This document shows positions 19,107 through 28,516 of a DNA stretch of 64,000 nt, piece after piece. Under the pieces are notes generated by a model. The model saw nothing but the letters and a program-made list of their open reading frames with translations. It made no database searches and was not told the origin of the DNA. Source of the DNA: Fidelibacterota bacterium (GTDB taxonomy: Bacteria; Fidelibacterota; UBA8477; JABMPR01); NCBI GenBank assembly GCA_016844945.1, contig JAERTJ010000162.1, forward strand, positions 1 to 64,000, written 5' to 3'. Position 1 is the stretch's first letter. Each line of letters opens with the position of its first letter. The translations under genes and the position numbers were made by a program.

Positions 19107-20702
19107 ATGAAAACCTTAAAATATATGACAGTTGTTTCCCTGGTTTTACTGGGTGTTTTTGCCCTGAGCCCATCTGGCCAGGCAATTTTTGCACAGGGAA
19201 GTGATTTCTACGATAAGTGGCGTGATTTTCAGGATATGGTGAAAATCATCAATACCAACTATGTTGAAGATGTTGACTGGGACAAGACCATGATTGGTGC
19301 CCAGAATGGTCTCATGGATGCATTAGATCCCCATTCCACCTACATTGGTGCAGATCGCATGGACCAGATCAATGAAAGCTTTCGAGGGAATTTTGAGGGC
19401 ATTGGGATTGAGTTTGATATTATTGATGACTATATCACAGTCATTACGCCCATTGTTGGCTCACCCTCTGATGGTCTTCTTCACCCTGGAGATCAGATTG
19501 TAAAGATCGACAATGAATCCGCTTATAAGATTACCAGAGATGGTGTCTTTGATAAACTCCGTGGTCCCAAGGGCTCAAGAGTAGATCTTGAGATTGCCAG
19601 GTTAGGTGAAAATGAGCTGATTCCAGTTACCATTTTCAGGGATAAGATCCCTATTTATAGTGTGCTGGCAAAATTCGTTATGGAAGACGGCACCGGATAT
19701 ATCCTCTTGAATAGATTTTCATCTACCACATCCAAAGAAGTGATCACAGCGATTTCTGAACTACAGGCACAGGGTATGGAACGCTTGATCATTGATCTGC
19801 GTAACAACAGTGGTGGTTACATGGATGAAGTCATCAAGATGGTTGACTATATCCTCCCCGGTGGTGAAAAAATCCTTTCTACCAAGGGTCGTCTTAAAAA
19901 CGCCAATGAGGAAATGTACTCCAAACACAAAGCAACCTTCTTTAAGCTACCTATCATTGCGTTGATAAACAGGGGCTCGGCCTCAGCCAGTGAGATTTTT
20001 GCTGGAGCGCTTCAGGATTTGGACCGAGGTATTGTGGCCGGTGAGACAAGTTTTGGCAAAGGACTTGTACAAAGACAATATCCGCTACGGGATGGTTCGG
20101 CAGTACGAGTTACTGTCGCCCGTTACTACACACCCAGCGGTCGTTTGATCCAGCGTGAGTATGAGAATGGTGAATCACAGGATTATTATTCCGAGCTCTA
20201 TGACAAAGATTATGGCAAAGATACAACAAGTCTGGAGGATCGACCAACTTTCAAGACCAAGATGGGACGCATGGTATATGGCGGTGGTGGTATCACGCCA
20301 GATGTCACGCTTGCAGACCCTGCAACAATTTCCAAAGATCTGGCAAAGGTTAGGCGTCATGACATCAGATTCTTTTTCAAGATTGCATCAGACTATGCTG
20401 CTGAACATCCGGAATTGGCAGAGGATTGGTCTGGGTTTTTCAAGGGGTTTGTTGTCGAAGATGCACTCATGGATGAAGTCTATGAAAAAATCTTTGCCAT
20501 TGAAGACTTGGAGCTGGATGAGGAAAACATCCGCGAAGATGAAGCAACAATACGCTATTATATTAAGAGTGAACTTGCGGCAAAACTCTGGGGACGGAAC
20601 GAGCAATATCAAGTGAGGACAGAGATGGATAATCAGATCCAAGAAGCCCGTCAACACTTCAAAAAAGCTCGAGAAATTGCAGAGGCTGCAGATTATTTAT
20701 AA
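19107..20702 (+). CDS. ctpA: C-terminal processing peptidase (S41 family, CtpA/Prc-type)
   Basis: A 531-residue periplasmic serine protease. The N-terminus is a signal peptide or signal anchor (MKTLKYMTVVSLVLLGVFALSPSGQA). A PDZ domain spans about residues 95-180 (FEGIGIEFDIIDDYITVITP, GLLHPGDQIVKIDNES). The S41 core follows with the Ser-Lys dyad: S293 in RGSASASEI and K318 in SFGKGLVQ, spaced by 25 residues exactly as S430/K455 in E. coli Prc. The C-terminal ~150 residues are helical and charged. The family trims C-termini of envelope proteins. The gene lies 130 bases upstream of exbB, in the same direction, and may be part of the same envelope locus, but the gap argues for a separate promoter. 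Confidence 0.93.
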   Translation: MKTLKYMTVVSLVLLGVFALSPSGQAIFAQGSDFYDKWRDFQDMVKIINTNYVEDVDWDKTMIGAQNGLMDALDPHSTYIGADRMDQINESFRGNFEGIGIEFDIIDDYITVITPIVGSPSDGLLHPGDQIVKIDNESAYKITRDGVFDKLRGPKGSRVDLEIARLGENELIPVTIFRDKIPIYSVLAKFVMEDGTGYILLNRFSSTTSKEVITAISELQAQGMERLIIDLRNNSGGYMDEVIKMVDYILPGGEKILSTKGRLKNANEEMYSKHKATFFKLPIIALINRGSASASEIFAGALQDLDRGIVAGETSFGKGLVQRQYPLRDGSAVRVTVARYYTPSGRLIQREYENGESQDYYSELYDKDYGKDTTSLEDRPTFKTKMGRMVYGGGGITPDVTLADPATISKDLAKVRRHDIRFFFKIASDYAAEHPELAEDWSGFFKGFVVEDALMDEVYEKIFAIEDLELDEENIREDEATIRYYIKSELAAKLWGRNEQYQVRTEMDNQIQEARQHFKKAREIAEAADYL

Positions 20703-20833
20703 AACAGGTTCAGATCGCTTATAAACTCAGGGATTGGACTGGAATTTGATTGACTTTAGATACGTATCAAACTATGATTATGCGCTTGGTCAGATCAAGT
20801 TGAAATTTATATAGGATTAGGAGGTAATACCGG

Positions 20834-21445
20834 ATGGTTCAGTGGTTTTATAACGGTGGTCCCTTTATGTGGCCAATTCTTGGGGTTTTTATTTTTGGAC
20901 TGGTTTTTGTCGTTGAACGTTTTATTAGTTTGCTAAAAACTACAGTACAGACCAAATCATTCTTAAAACAGATTGATGTTACTTTAAAGGAACAGGGTGT
21001 TGAGGCAGCGATGGAAGTTTGTCGAAGTACACCTGGATCAGTTCCTCAGATTTATCTTGCTGGACTTTCCAGAGCAGATCGTGGTACACTCGCAGTAGAG
21101 AAGGCAATTGAAAGTGCCGGTTCCATTGAAATGTCATTCCTTGAGAATAACATGATCTGGTTATCAACTGTTGTTTCTTTGGCTCCAATGCTTGGGTTTA
21201 CAGGAACTGTTTTCGGTATGGTTCAGGCTTTTGATTCTATTGCTGCTGCCAATGATATCCAGCCAGCTCTCGTTGCTGTGGGTATCTCAATGGCTCTGTT
21301 GACAACCCTCTTCGGTTTAGTTGTGGCTATGATCATCCAGTTTGCTCAGAATGTTTTCACATTCATGATCGACAAATTGATCATTAAAATGGAAGAATCT
21401 TCATTAGATCTTATCGACACTATTGAGACTCTGGAGAAGAAATAA
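20834..21445 (+). CDS. exbB: ExbB/TolQ/MotA-family proton channel subunit
   Basis: A 203-residue inner-membrane protein with three membrane helices: ~10-35 (WPILGVFIFGLVFVVERFI), ~110-135 (IWLSTVVSLAPMLGFTGTVFG) and ~145-170 (ALVAVGISMALLTTLFGLVV). The LAPMLGFTGTVFGM stretch is the family signature. AGGAGG lies shortly upstream. With the two ExbD proteins and TonB that follow it forms the motor that uses proton motive force to energise outer-membrane receptors. First gene of a tight four-gene operon. Confidence 0.95.
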   Translation: MVQWFYNGGPFMWPILGVFIFGLVFVVERFISLLKTTVQTKSFLKQIDVTLKEQGVEAAMEVCRSTPGSVPQIYLAGLSRADRGTLAVEKAIESAGSIEMSFLENNMIWLSTVVSLAPMLGFTGTVFGMVQAFDSIAAANDIQPALVAVGISMALLTTLFGLVVAMIIQFAQNVFTFMIDKLIIKMEESSLDLIDTIETLEKK

Positions 21446-21474
21446 AAACACCATAACCGGGGTTAGCAGATACT

Positions 21475-21891
21475 ATGTTGGTAAAGAAAAAAAGAAAAAA
21501 TAGCGGTGGAGAAATACCTACAGCATCCCTTCCGGATATTGTGTTTATGCTGCTGCTCTTCTTCCTGGTGACCACAACCATTGATATGGATAAGGGTCTG
21601 GGTATGGTTCTGCCTGATAAGGGCGAGTCAGTCGAAGTTCACAAAAAGAATATCACCAATATCTTGGTGAGTGCTTCGGGGAAAGTGGCTATTGGGAGTG
21701 GTGGGGACATCCGAATTGTGGATGTTCGCGAATTGAAACAAATCGCGAAACAACTCCTGGCAACCAATGACAAAATGATCTTTTCTGTCAAGACAGCTTC
21801 CCAGACAATGTACAAAGTTTACGTTGAGGTGATTGACCAACTGAAACAGGCCAACGCGACTCGTATATCCATTGCCGACCCGGAGAGCTAG
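21475..21891 (+). CDS. exbD: ExbD/TolR-family biopolymer transport protein (first copy)
   Basis: A 138-residue single-pass protein. The basic cytoplasmic N-terminus (MLVKKKRKNSGGEIPTASLP) leads into a membrane helix holding the proton-relay Asp (LPDIVFMLLLFFLVTT); a periplasmic ExbD domain follows. It lies 29 bases after exbB and 3 bases before a second exbD copy. Two ExbD paralogues with one ExbB is common in FCB bacteria and suggests a heteromeric ExbD dimer in the motor. Confidence 0.93.
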   Translation: MLVKKKRKNSGGEIPTASLPDIVFMLLLFFLVTTTIDMDKGLGMVLPDKGESVEVHKKNITNILVSASGKVAIGSGGDIRIVDVRELKQIAKQLLATNDKMIFSVKTASQTMYKVYVEVIDQLKQANATRISIADPES

Positions 21892-21894
21892 ATC

Positions 21895-22302
21895 ATGCGT
21901 CTAAAACGAAAAATGAAAATTGAAGCCGGGATTCCTACATCCTCGCTTCCTGATATCATCTTCATGTTGCTGATCTTCTTCATGGTTGTAACCGTTCTGC
22001 GTGAGTTTCAGGGCTTGAAACTGATCCTTCCCGAAGCAAAGAAAATTGCCAAGCTGGAAGGTAACAAGCACGTCTCTCACATCTGGGCTACAGCTGAAGG
22101 AACGATCTCTATTGATGATCAGATTGTGGATATTGGCAAAGTTCGTACAATCATGTATGACAAGGTTGTTGCAGATCCACAGTTGACAGTTTCCCTGAAA
22201 GCCGACCGGCAAACAGAGATGGAAATTATTACAGATATTCACCAGGAGCTGCGAGAAGCTTCTGCGTTGAAACTTAACTATTCAGCTAAACCGAGGGAGT
22301 AG
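21895..22302 (+). CDS. exbD: ExbD/TolR-family biopolymer transport protein (second copy)
   Basis: A 135-residue paralogue of the preceding ExbD. Basic N-terminus, then the helix with proton-relay Asp (LPDIIFMLLIFFMVVT) and a periplasmic domain. It starts 3 bases after the stop of the first copy with GGAG upstream and ends 4 bases before tonB, so all four genes are probably translationally linked. The two copies differ clearly in the periplasmic part, so they are not a recent duplication. Confidence 0.93.
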   Translation: MRLKRKMKIEAGIPTSSLPDIIFMLLIFFMVVTVLREFQGLKLILPEAKKIAKLEGNKHVSHIWATAEGTISIDDQIVDIGKVRTIMYDKVVADPQLTVSLKADRQTEMEIITDIHQELREASALKLNYSAKPRE

Positions 22303-22306
22303 AGTT

Positions 22307-22954
22307 ATGATTGAAAAACAACATCCTCATATCTCGGTAAAGCTGCAACATCGTAAGTATCTCGAAATCGGTGCAATGATTGTGCTGCTGGTCTTTACGA
22401 TTGTTCTGAAAGCGAAACCAAAGTTTGTAACTGAGGAAATCGAAGCACAAGCTTATGTAGCGCCCATTGAGAATATTGAGATTCCACCGGAAACCCAGCA
22501 ATTTGATAAACCACCACCACCGGCCCGTCCATCCATTCCAATCGAATCAGAAGATGAAGAGATTGATGAGGACTTCACCATTGAAGAAACGGATCTGGAG
22601 GATTTTGAGATCCTGGATGAGCCACCACCGCCACCAGAAAGCAATGTTATCTTCATTGCTTATGATGAGCCACCAGAGCCCATGGGTGGATACGCAGCGA
22701 TTCAGAAGGCTGTTGTATATCCTGAGATCGCCAGGGAGGCTGGTATTGAAGGAACTGTGATTGTTCAGGCGACTATTGGTAAAGACGGTCGTGTGAAGGA
22801 AACTATCATTCTGAAGGGTATTCCTAAAACAGGTCTTGACGAAGCAGCCATGGACGCGATTAAAACCATCAAATGGAAACCTGCTTATCAACGTGATAAA
22901 CCGGTAACTGTAAGAATATCCGTACCCGTGGTCTTTCGACTTAAGAACGGATAA
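22307..22954 (+). CDS. tonB: TonB energy transducer
   Basis: A 215-residue protein. A short cytoplasmic tail and one membrane helix (YLEIGAMIVLLVFTIVLKAK, ~20-40) are followed by a Pro/Glu-rich linker (PPETQQFDKPPPPARPS, then a very acidic DEEIDEDFTIEETDLEDFE) and a C-terminal TonB domain from ~125 (EPMGGYAAIQKAVVYPEIAR, GIEGTVIVQATIGKDG, KPVTVRISVPVVFRL). It couples the ExbB/ExbD motor to TonB-dependent receptors. GAGGGAG lies 7 bases before the start. A hairpin terminator follows at 22981. Confidence 0.95.
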   Translation: MIEKQHPHISVKLQHRKYLEIGAMIVLLVFTIVLKAKPKFVTEEIEAQAYVAPIENIEIPPETQQFDKPPPPARPSIPIESEDEEIDEDFTIEETDLEDFEILDEPPPPPESNVIFIAYDEPPEPMGGYAAIQKAVVYPEIAREAGIEGTVIVQATIGKDGRVKETIILKGIPKTGLDEAAMDAIKTIKWKPAYQRDKPVTVRISVPVVFRLKNG

Positions 22955-22980
22955 TACACCAAATTCTATGTAAGATGAAA

Positions 22981-23006
22981 AGGCTGGATTTATTCCAGCC
23001 TTTTTT
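22981..23006 (+). terminator. Intrinsic terminator after the exbB-exbD-exbD-tonB operon
   Basis: AGGCTGGA (22981-22988), loop TTTAT, TCCAGCCT (22994-23001), then a run of six T. It follows the tonB stop by 26 bases and separates this operon from the second tonB gene. The rest of the 22955-23254 spacer shows no gene. Confidence 0.9.
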
Positions 23007-23254
23007 ATTTCTGCTATGTTTATTTGTGATACTCCTGGCTTAGATGTAGGTATATCTAGCTCCTAACTCCCTGAAAAACATAAATAAAAATTTAAATAAA
23101 CTCCCTTGCATACCGGCATGTGTGTGCTTTACATTACTCATGGGTCGAAAAATCGAACCATGAGTCGAAAAAGATATAAAGAAGGAAAACATTGGGGTGA
23201 TGGGAGGACCTGAGAATACAGAGAAGTGACAACTTGAAAATCTGGAGGTGAAAA

Positions 23255-23902
23255 ATGATTACACAGTACCCATGGGCATCAGTAAAAAAGCAAGAAAGAA
23301 AACACATAGAAATCGGATTTATGATTACCCTTCTGGTTGCTATTATTTCATTCTATAGCGTTCCTCAGTTCAATGATTCAGTCACATTTGAAGAGCCGTT
23401 CGTGCTACCTCCGGTTGAAGTTGTTTCTATTCCTGTCACTGTGCAGCCACCTGAAAAGGTTATTCCCAAAACTCCATCACTTCCAGTTGAATCTGAAAAC
23501 GAAGATATGGATTTGGATTTACCTGTCGAGCTCTCCTTTGACCCTATCGATTTTGATAAACTGGTTCCACCTGACACACCCGTACCTCGTGGAGGTTATC
23601 TGGACTCATGGATGGTGAGTGACAAACCTGAACCAATTGGTGGTTATAATGCTATCATGAGAAAGGTAATCTACCCTGAAATCGCCAGAGAAGCAGGTAT
23701 TGAAGGTACTGTAACAATTGAAGCTTTAATAGGGAGAAGAGGTTTGGTAGAAGACGCTCGGGTCATTAGTGGGATTCCTAACACTGGTCTTGATCAGGCG
23801 GCACTTGATGCAATCCTACAAACAACATTCTCCCCTGCTCTACAAATGGGTAAACCTGTACCAGTCCGAATAGCCATTCCCATTAAATTCAGACTTAAAT
23901 AA
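23255..23902 (+). CDS. Second TonB-family energy transducer
   Basis: A 215-residue TonB paralogue, the same length as the one at 22307-22954. N-terminal helix (HIEIGFMITLLVAIISFY), a Pro-rich linker (PPVEVVSIPVTVQPPEKVIP), an acidic stretch (ESENEDMDLDLPVEL) and a TonB C-terminal domain (EPIGGYNAIMRKVIYPEIAR, PVRIAIPIKFRLK). GGAGG precedes the ATG by about 6 bases. The preceding terminator means it has its own promoter, so it may replace the first TonB under other conditions or serve other receptors. A long hairpin terminator follows. Confidence 0.93.
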   Translation: MITQYPWASVKKQERKHIEIGFMITLLVAIISFYSVPQFNDSVTFEEPFVLPPVEVVSIPVTVQPPEKVIPKTPSLPVESENEDMDLDLPVELSFDPIDFDKLVPPDTPVPRGGYLDSWMVSDKPEPIGGYNAIMRKVIYPEIAREAGIEGTVTIEALIGRRGLVEDARVISGIPNTGLDQAALDAILQTTFSPALQMGKPVPVRIAIPIKFRLK

Positions 23903-23922
23903 TTCCAAGCTCCATGTTGACA

Positions 23923-23952
23923 AAGACAGCCGGTTTAACCGGCTGTCTTGTT
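23923..23952. terminator. Intrinsic terminator between convergent genes
   Basis: AAGACAGCCGGTT and AACCGGCTGTCTT (23923-23935 and 23937-23949) form an almost perfect palindrome ending GTTT. It sits between tonB (plus) and the MBL hydrolase (minus) and can serve both. Confidence 0.85.
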
Positions 23953-23964
23953 TAGTATTAAGCA

Positions 23965-24738
23965 TCAGAAGTTTAAAACCTCTCCATCAGCAGGAATAGA
24001 TACCTTGTGCAACAGATTTTCCTGCTCAAGGATTCGCTGGAGTTGCAATCTTGTGATGGGACAGTGGTTTAATGCCTCAAGATGATTTGCCACCACCCAT
24101 TTGGGGGCAGCCTTGGTGAAATGAATAAGTTCATCCATTGACATAAGGATGGAGTGACCAGCATCCAGTCTGGCATTTCCGGCAGCCACAACTGCAATAT
24201 CAGGTTTTAATTCAACCAGGGCTCGATCCACCTCTGGCGTATAAACGGTATCACCACTGATGTATACACCAGGTTCAGCAGGAAGCTGTATATACACACC
24301 CATCCCATTAGCCATAAAGTGACGAATCCACCCATGCCCATGTTGGGCTGGAATTGATGTGAAGTAACCTCCAAGTATCGGGGTGTCCTGCCAGTGAGTT
24401 AGACCCGCTTCTACCCTTATACCCCTATCCTGGAGAAAGGTTACATCCTGCTGATGACAGAATACAGGAATATTGTAATCCCTTAGAAAAGTCTTCCCTC
24501 TCCCATCCAGGTGGTCGAAATGTCCCTTCTGACAATGAGTTATCAGGCAGTGAGTGACTTTTTGAAGGAGCTCATGAGCATGGTCCGGGAGCGAGAGCGT
24601 GGGGTTTCGTTTTGGTTTATAACGCAGAAATGAAAGCGGAGGTAGCTCGCCCTTCCCGCTCAACATGGGATCAATCAATAGAAAAATCGAGTGGGACTCA
24701 ATGATACAAGTGGCATTCCTCAGGTGGTGAATTTTCAA
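23965..24738 (-). CDS. MBL-fold metallo-hydrolase
   Basis: A 257-residue metallo-beta-lactamase-fold protein without a signal peptide. The metal motif reads THCQKGHFDHLDG (THxxxxHxDH variant, near residue 68). Other ligands probably come from PAQHGHG (~125) and the YISGDTVY strand (~160), with a late His in ANHLEALNHCP. It resembles the UlaG/ROMP-like MBL hydrolases of unknown substrate. It follows the NmrA-like gene by 6 bases and the SDR gene beyond that, so the three genes form a leftward operon. Confidence 0.82.
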   Translation of the reverse strand: MKIHHLRNATCIIESHSIFLLIDPMLSGKGELPPLSFLRYKPKRNPTLSLPDHAHELLQKVTHCLITHCQKGHFDHLDGRGKTFLRDYNIPVFCHQQDVTFLQDRGIRVEAGLTHWQDTPILGGYFTSIPAQHGHGWIRHFMANGMGVYIQLPAEPGVYISGDTVYTPEVDRALVELKPDIAVVAAGNARLDAGHSILMSMDELIHFTKAAPKWVVANHLEALNHCPITRLQLQRILEQENLLHKVSIPADGEVLNF

Positions 24739-24744
24739 CCTGGA

Positions 24745-25431
24745 TTAGACCTCACCATGTTCCAGTGCTGAATCGCTCTGACAACCTACAATAGCAGGCG
24801 CTTCATGTACCAGTTCATCGTTCTCAAGTGCTTCCACCATAAACAGAGCAAAATCAATACGACGGGTCATATTGCTTTTCAGGATGGGGTCACCGATATG
24901 CTCACTCCATACAGGGAGTCCCTGGCTCTCGCCTTCTTCAAGATCACTGCCTCTGACAACGGTCCAGCGGGTAGAACTGTCAAAGATTCGTCGACATGCC
25001 TCAACTTGATCATCGATCTCAATTGCCCGAAAAATCCGACCAATCCAGCTGACAACTCTAAGTATGATCTGGAACAATTTGGTATACTCATCTTTGCCAT
25101 CTCTGGTGATATGCCACCCGCAGGAAAAGACAAGACGAGCATCGGATGAAGCGTAATCCATGACAGCTTGAGCAGTCCCTGAAGAATATTGGTGGACTCC
25201 CCAGGGCACAAGGACCGTGAGTACACCATCACACCCGGTAACAGCTTTTCTGATAACATCCTGATCATTGGTAGCACCTGGAATAATGGTGATTCTGCTT
25301 TTAAATGAATCCAGCTTGTTAACACTCTTTTCGCGGCAGACACCAACCACCTCATAGCCTCTATCAAGTGCATGCTGAACCATGTATCGGCCTAATTTCC
25401 CTGAAGCTCCTACAATACAGATTTTATTCAT
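24745..25431 (-). CDS. NmrA/SDR-like NAD(P)-binding protein
   Basis: A 228-residue atypical short-chain dehydrogenase. The Rossmann motif is at the N-terminus (CIVGASGKLGRYM, matching GxxGxxG), and later parts (CDGVLTVLVPWG, WTVVRGSDLEEG) match NmrA/flavin-reductase-like proteins such as YwnB. No YxxxK catalytic pair is obvious, so it may bind NAD(P) without the classic chemistry. Its ATG overlaps the stop of the SDR gene by one base (TAATG), implying translational coupling. Confidence 0.82.
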   Translation of the reverse strand: MNKICIVGASGKLGRYMVQHALDRGYEVVGVCREKSVNKLDSFKSRITIIPGATNDQDVIRKAVTGCDGVLTVLVPWGVHQYSSGTAQAVMDYASSDARLVFSCGWHITRDGKDEYTKLFQIILRVVSWIGRIFRAIEIDDQVEACRRIFDSSTRWTVVRGSDLEEGESQGLPVWSEHIGDPILKSNMTRRIDFALFMVEALENDELVHEAPAIVGCQSDSALEHGEV

Positions 25432-26132
25432 TATTGACCTTCTTTGAAATTCTGAGCATTGTACAATACACCACTTCCTCCATCCTTATCCAACAATACA
25501 GGAACGAGTGCCCCGGGAATGACTGAATCGGGATGGTTGGGGGCCTGATCGCCGCCCATATCGGTTCTAAGCCAGCCTGGGTCCAAAAGATTCATCAACA
25601 CATTGGTATCCTTCAAAGTTGGAACCATGTCACGTACATACCTGTCCAATGCCGCTTTTGAGCAACTATATGCCATGAGTTGGGGTTGATCTGCGATACC
25701 AGATGTGACGTTAACAATACGCCCCCAATTGTTTTCAAGCATAGCCGGTATGAAGGCATCACACAGCTTGGCAGGGGCGATTGTGTTTACCATAAAACTG
25801 AGCTGGTATTCATCGTATGTGGGAGCGAATACAGGTTGATACCTGGTCATGATAGCCGCATTGTTATACAAAATATCGAGCTGATTGTCGGTGATATCTT
25901 TAACCTGTCTGATCAATCCATCAATTGCATCGGCGGACCCTAATTCAGCAGCGACAGCGTGTGCTTCTGCACCTGATGCTCGGAACTCACTCAGAAATTC
26001 ACGGGTGGCTTCAAGGGTACGCGCGTGAATGATTAACTTGCACCCCTTTTCTGCCAGCGCCATGGAAACCCGACGACCAACACCGCGACTTGAGCCGGTT
26101 ACCAGTGCCCATTTGTTTTTTATATCAATCAT
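25431..26132 (-). CDS. Short-chain dehydrogenase/reductase
   Basis: A 233-residue classical SDR. I start it at the ATG at 26132, which has GGAG 6 bases upstream; an extension to 26207 has no such site and lies before the Rossmann strand. Motifs are TGSSRGVGRR (cofactor), NNAA (structural) and the catalytic YSCSK. The Arg after the glycine motif suggests NADPH preference. The substrate is unknown. First gene of a three-gene leftward operon with the NmrA-like and MBL genes. Confidence 0.88.
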   Translation of the reverse strand: MIDIKNKWALVTGSSRGVGRRVSMALAEKGCKLIIHARTLEATREFLSEFRASGAEAHAVAAELGSADAIDGLIRQVKDITDNQLDILYNNAAIMTRYQPVFAPTYDEYQLSFMVNTIAPAKLCDAFIPAMLENNWGRIVNVTSGIADQPQLMAYSCSKAALDRYVRDMVPTLKDTNVLMNLLDPGWLRTDMGGDQAPNHPDSVIPGALVPVLLDKDGGSGVLYNAQNFKEGQ

Positions 26133-26292
26133 TGTGTTCTCCTGAGATAAATTTAAAGGTTGAATTATTGAACAACTATCATGTACCAGGACGAAATCAG
26201 TAATCACCTGCTACAAAAACGCTCTAATATCTGGAGGACAAATTGCTCCCATCATTTTCAATGCGAATTTTAACAGGGATAAATGCAATGTG

Positions 26293-27375
26293 CTATTGAC
26301 CAGGAGGTAAAAGGATATCTAAAAGCTCCCTTATAGGTTCTTTTGATTCAGCATCTACAAGCGGGAAATCATTTTTCCAGTTCCAATGAGCCCAGGCAAT
26401 ATCATGGGCATTAAATATTGAGATCATATCCTGATACCACAACTGCCGCATATCCATGGCAGTGGTAGGAAAACATCCAAACTCTCCACAATAGAGGGGT
26501 AGTCCAAGTTCCTTGGCGCGTTTTACAGCAATCATAATCTCATTTTCCAATACGGATCGATCATAATCTTTGATATAGTGACTAATTCCATCAATGGTTT
26601 GCTGATCATACCCTACTAGATCTGTTGTGTCGAGGATAGTTCCAGGGTATTGAACTGGACCGTCGTATTGATAAAAATTAACCCAGGGTGCTTTCCAGTG
26701 AGTCAGAGGCATGGGGGTGTAGATATGGAAGCTCAGGATAATATTTTTGTCATTTTCCGGAACGCTTAAGTCTGGAAAAGTCCAGGACTGCTGCCAGTTG
26801 TTGGATCCCATGATTATGGTTCGGTTGGGCTCCAGTTTTCGAATTTCTGAAATTACCCAATTAATCAATTTGTTCCAGTCTTCAGGGTTATCCGAAACAG
26901 CCTCGTTCATGGGCTCATACGCAAGCATATCTGTTGGATACTTGCTCAATTTTGCTGAGAGGTCCTTCCAGAAACTGATAAACTGCAGTTGAGCAGAGTC
27001 CTCTTCCCACAGCGTTCTACTTTCAGCAACATTAAAGTGATGGGAACGTAAAACATGCAGATCAACCACAACTTTTAAATCATGTTTCATACTCCACTTG
27101 ATTGCTTTATCCAGGAGTTTAAAAGCCGCTCTTTCCTGTTTCCCGTCCTCTCTCCAAAATTGTTCTTCATCAATAGGCAATCTGACGTGATCAAAACCTA
27201 ATTCTTTGATTTGCTTAAAATCAGCCTCAGTCACGTATTTTTTTCGCTCTCTGCCCCGGATATCAGTCTGTGATAGCCAATGACTCACATTGACACCACG
27301 TTTTATAGCAAAATCTCCTGCATGCATATCAACTCCAATTGTCATAATAAGCATGACTAAAAGTATTTTCTTCAA
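26293..27375 (-). CDS. Exported glycoside hydrolase family 5 enzyme
   Basis: A 360-residue secreted glycosidase. After the signal peptide (MKKILLVMLIMTIGVDMHAG) comes the (beta/alpha)8 barrel of GH5: RGVNVSHWL, FDHVRLPID, LKVVVDLH, then the acid/base E158 in YEPMNEAV and the nucleophile E298 in YCGEFGCFP. Length is normal for GH5. Beta-1,4-glucan, mannan or xyloglucan are candidate substrates; the subfamily cannot be told by eye. No carbohydrate-binding module or sorting domain is present, so it probably stays in the periplasm. Transcribed alone. Confidence 0.92.
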   Translation of the reverse strand: MKKILLVMLIMTIGVDMHAGDFAIKRGVNVSHWLSQTDIRGRERKKYVTEADFKQIKELGFDHVRLPIDEEQFWREDGKQERAAFKLLDKAIKWSMKHDLKVVVDLHVLRSHHFNVAESRTLWEEDSAQLQFISFWKDLSAKLSKYPTDMLAYEPMNEAVSDNPEDWNKLINWVISEIRKLEPNRTIIMGSNNWQQSWTFPDLSVPENDKNIILSFHIYTPMPLTHWKAPWVNFYQYDGPVQYPGTILDTTDLVGYDQQTIDGISHYIKDYDRSVLENEIMIAVKRAKELGLPLYCGEFGCFPTTAMDMRQLWYQDMISIFNAHDIAWAHWNWKNDFPLVDAESKEPIRELLDILLPPGQ

Positions 27376-27766
27376 GTTGTCCCCTTTAATGGCTTGGTTG
27401 TCCTAATTAATGAGCATATACCGCTCTGTTGATTTGGCAAAACTTAGCTGATTTATAGGCTTATTCAAGTGCTCAATGGATCAATCCTGGATGTACTTCA
27501 TTTATAAAAGAATGTTGGAATTATTAATACATCAGCCCACTATGATAGGGCACAATAATTGTAATGAAAATTGTGTACCGTGAACACCCTGATCTACCCA
27601 GACAGGATTATTAACCGGTATTAATTTGCAAAAATCCTCAGGGGGAAAGCACAATCGAACAAATAGAGCTAAAGTCCATCAATACTTCTTTTCAAACAAC
27701 CCGATCTCTGGGTGATGGACCAATCAAACATCGAGGGATCAACGACATTCCTAACGGTATGATTCT
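27376..27766. other. Divergent intergenic region, 391 bases
   Basis: The spacer between the GH5 gene (minus) and the first GWxTD gene (plus) must hold two promoters. I see no gene, no strong hairpin and no repeat in it; the sequence is A/T-rich. Confidence 0.5.
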
Positions 27767-28414
27767 TTGAAGAAAAACTCATTCGCAAAACTGCTGGTAA
27801 TTGGGCTACTTATTGTCTTGTGCATTGGATGCTCTACCCAGTCATCATCAGGTGAAACATCATTCCTGGCTGATCGAATATTTAGACCCTTAAAGGAAAA
27901 AACTTTAAAAGAAAAAATTCTTTCAGAAATTGGATATTATGCAAACGGGAGACAGGTGAGATTTTTAATGTCCCTGAGTAATCCAGACGAAATTTATACA
28001 TTCAGAGAAAAGTTCTGGAAAGAGTTTGACCCAACTCCTCGGACAGCAGTGAATGAATTTCGCATAGAGCATTATCTACGCCTCGAGTATGTGAATAAAT
28101 ATTATCCGGAAATCAGGGGGTGGGGGAAGTCAGATAGAGGGCGCGTATATATTCTTTATGGACCACCAGATGAGATTGTCACAAATCTGTGGTTCAACTC
28201 TGAAGATTACAAGTCCTATGAAATCTGGTTATACAATAAACCAGCAGGTAACAATTTACTCGCAATGAGCCCGGATATACCAAACTCAAGTCAAATGCAA
28301 TTCATGTTTGCCAATAAGCAATTCCTGGAAAAATATACGCAAGTATTCTCTACTGAAGATGGAGAATTGTGTGATCCAAGATTGATCGAAAAGATGACAG
28401 TGGGGTTTGATTAG
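27767..28414 (+). CDS. GWxTD-domain lipoprotein (first of a pair)
   Basis: A 215-residue lipoprotein (LKKNSFAKLLVIGLLIVLCIGC, lipobox ending CIGC). The start codon appears to be TTG at 27767, since no in-frame ATG precedes the signal. The core is a GWxTD domain: IRGWGKSDRGRVYILYGPPDEI, with the next strand KSYEIWLYNKPAGN and a final FSTEDGELCDPR segment. The family is widespread in FCB and Acidobacteria envelopes, and its function is unknown. It is followed after 102 bases by a second GWxTD gene in the same orientation. Confidence 0.8.
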   Translation: MKKNSFAKLLVIGLLIVLCIGCSTQSSSGETSFLADRIFRPLKEKTLKEKILSEIGYYANGRQVRFLMSLSNPDEIYTFREKFWKEFDPTPRTAVNEFRIEHYLRLEYVNKYYPEIRGWGKSDRGRVYILYGPPDEIVTNLWFNSEDYKSYEIWLYNKPAGNNLLAMSPDIPNSSQMQFMFANKQFLEKYTQVFSTEDGELCDPRLIEKMTVGFD

Positions 28415-28516
28415 AAGCTTCGCAGATAGAATCGCAGATTAAATCCTTTATAGCTCCCAGAATCTACATATTTAACAATGAACACTAATGAACGGCACAA
28501 ATAGTCAGGTTGATTA

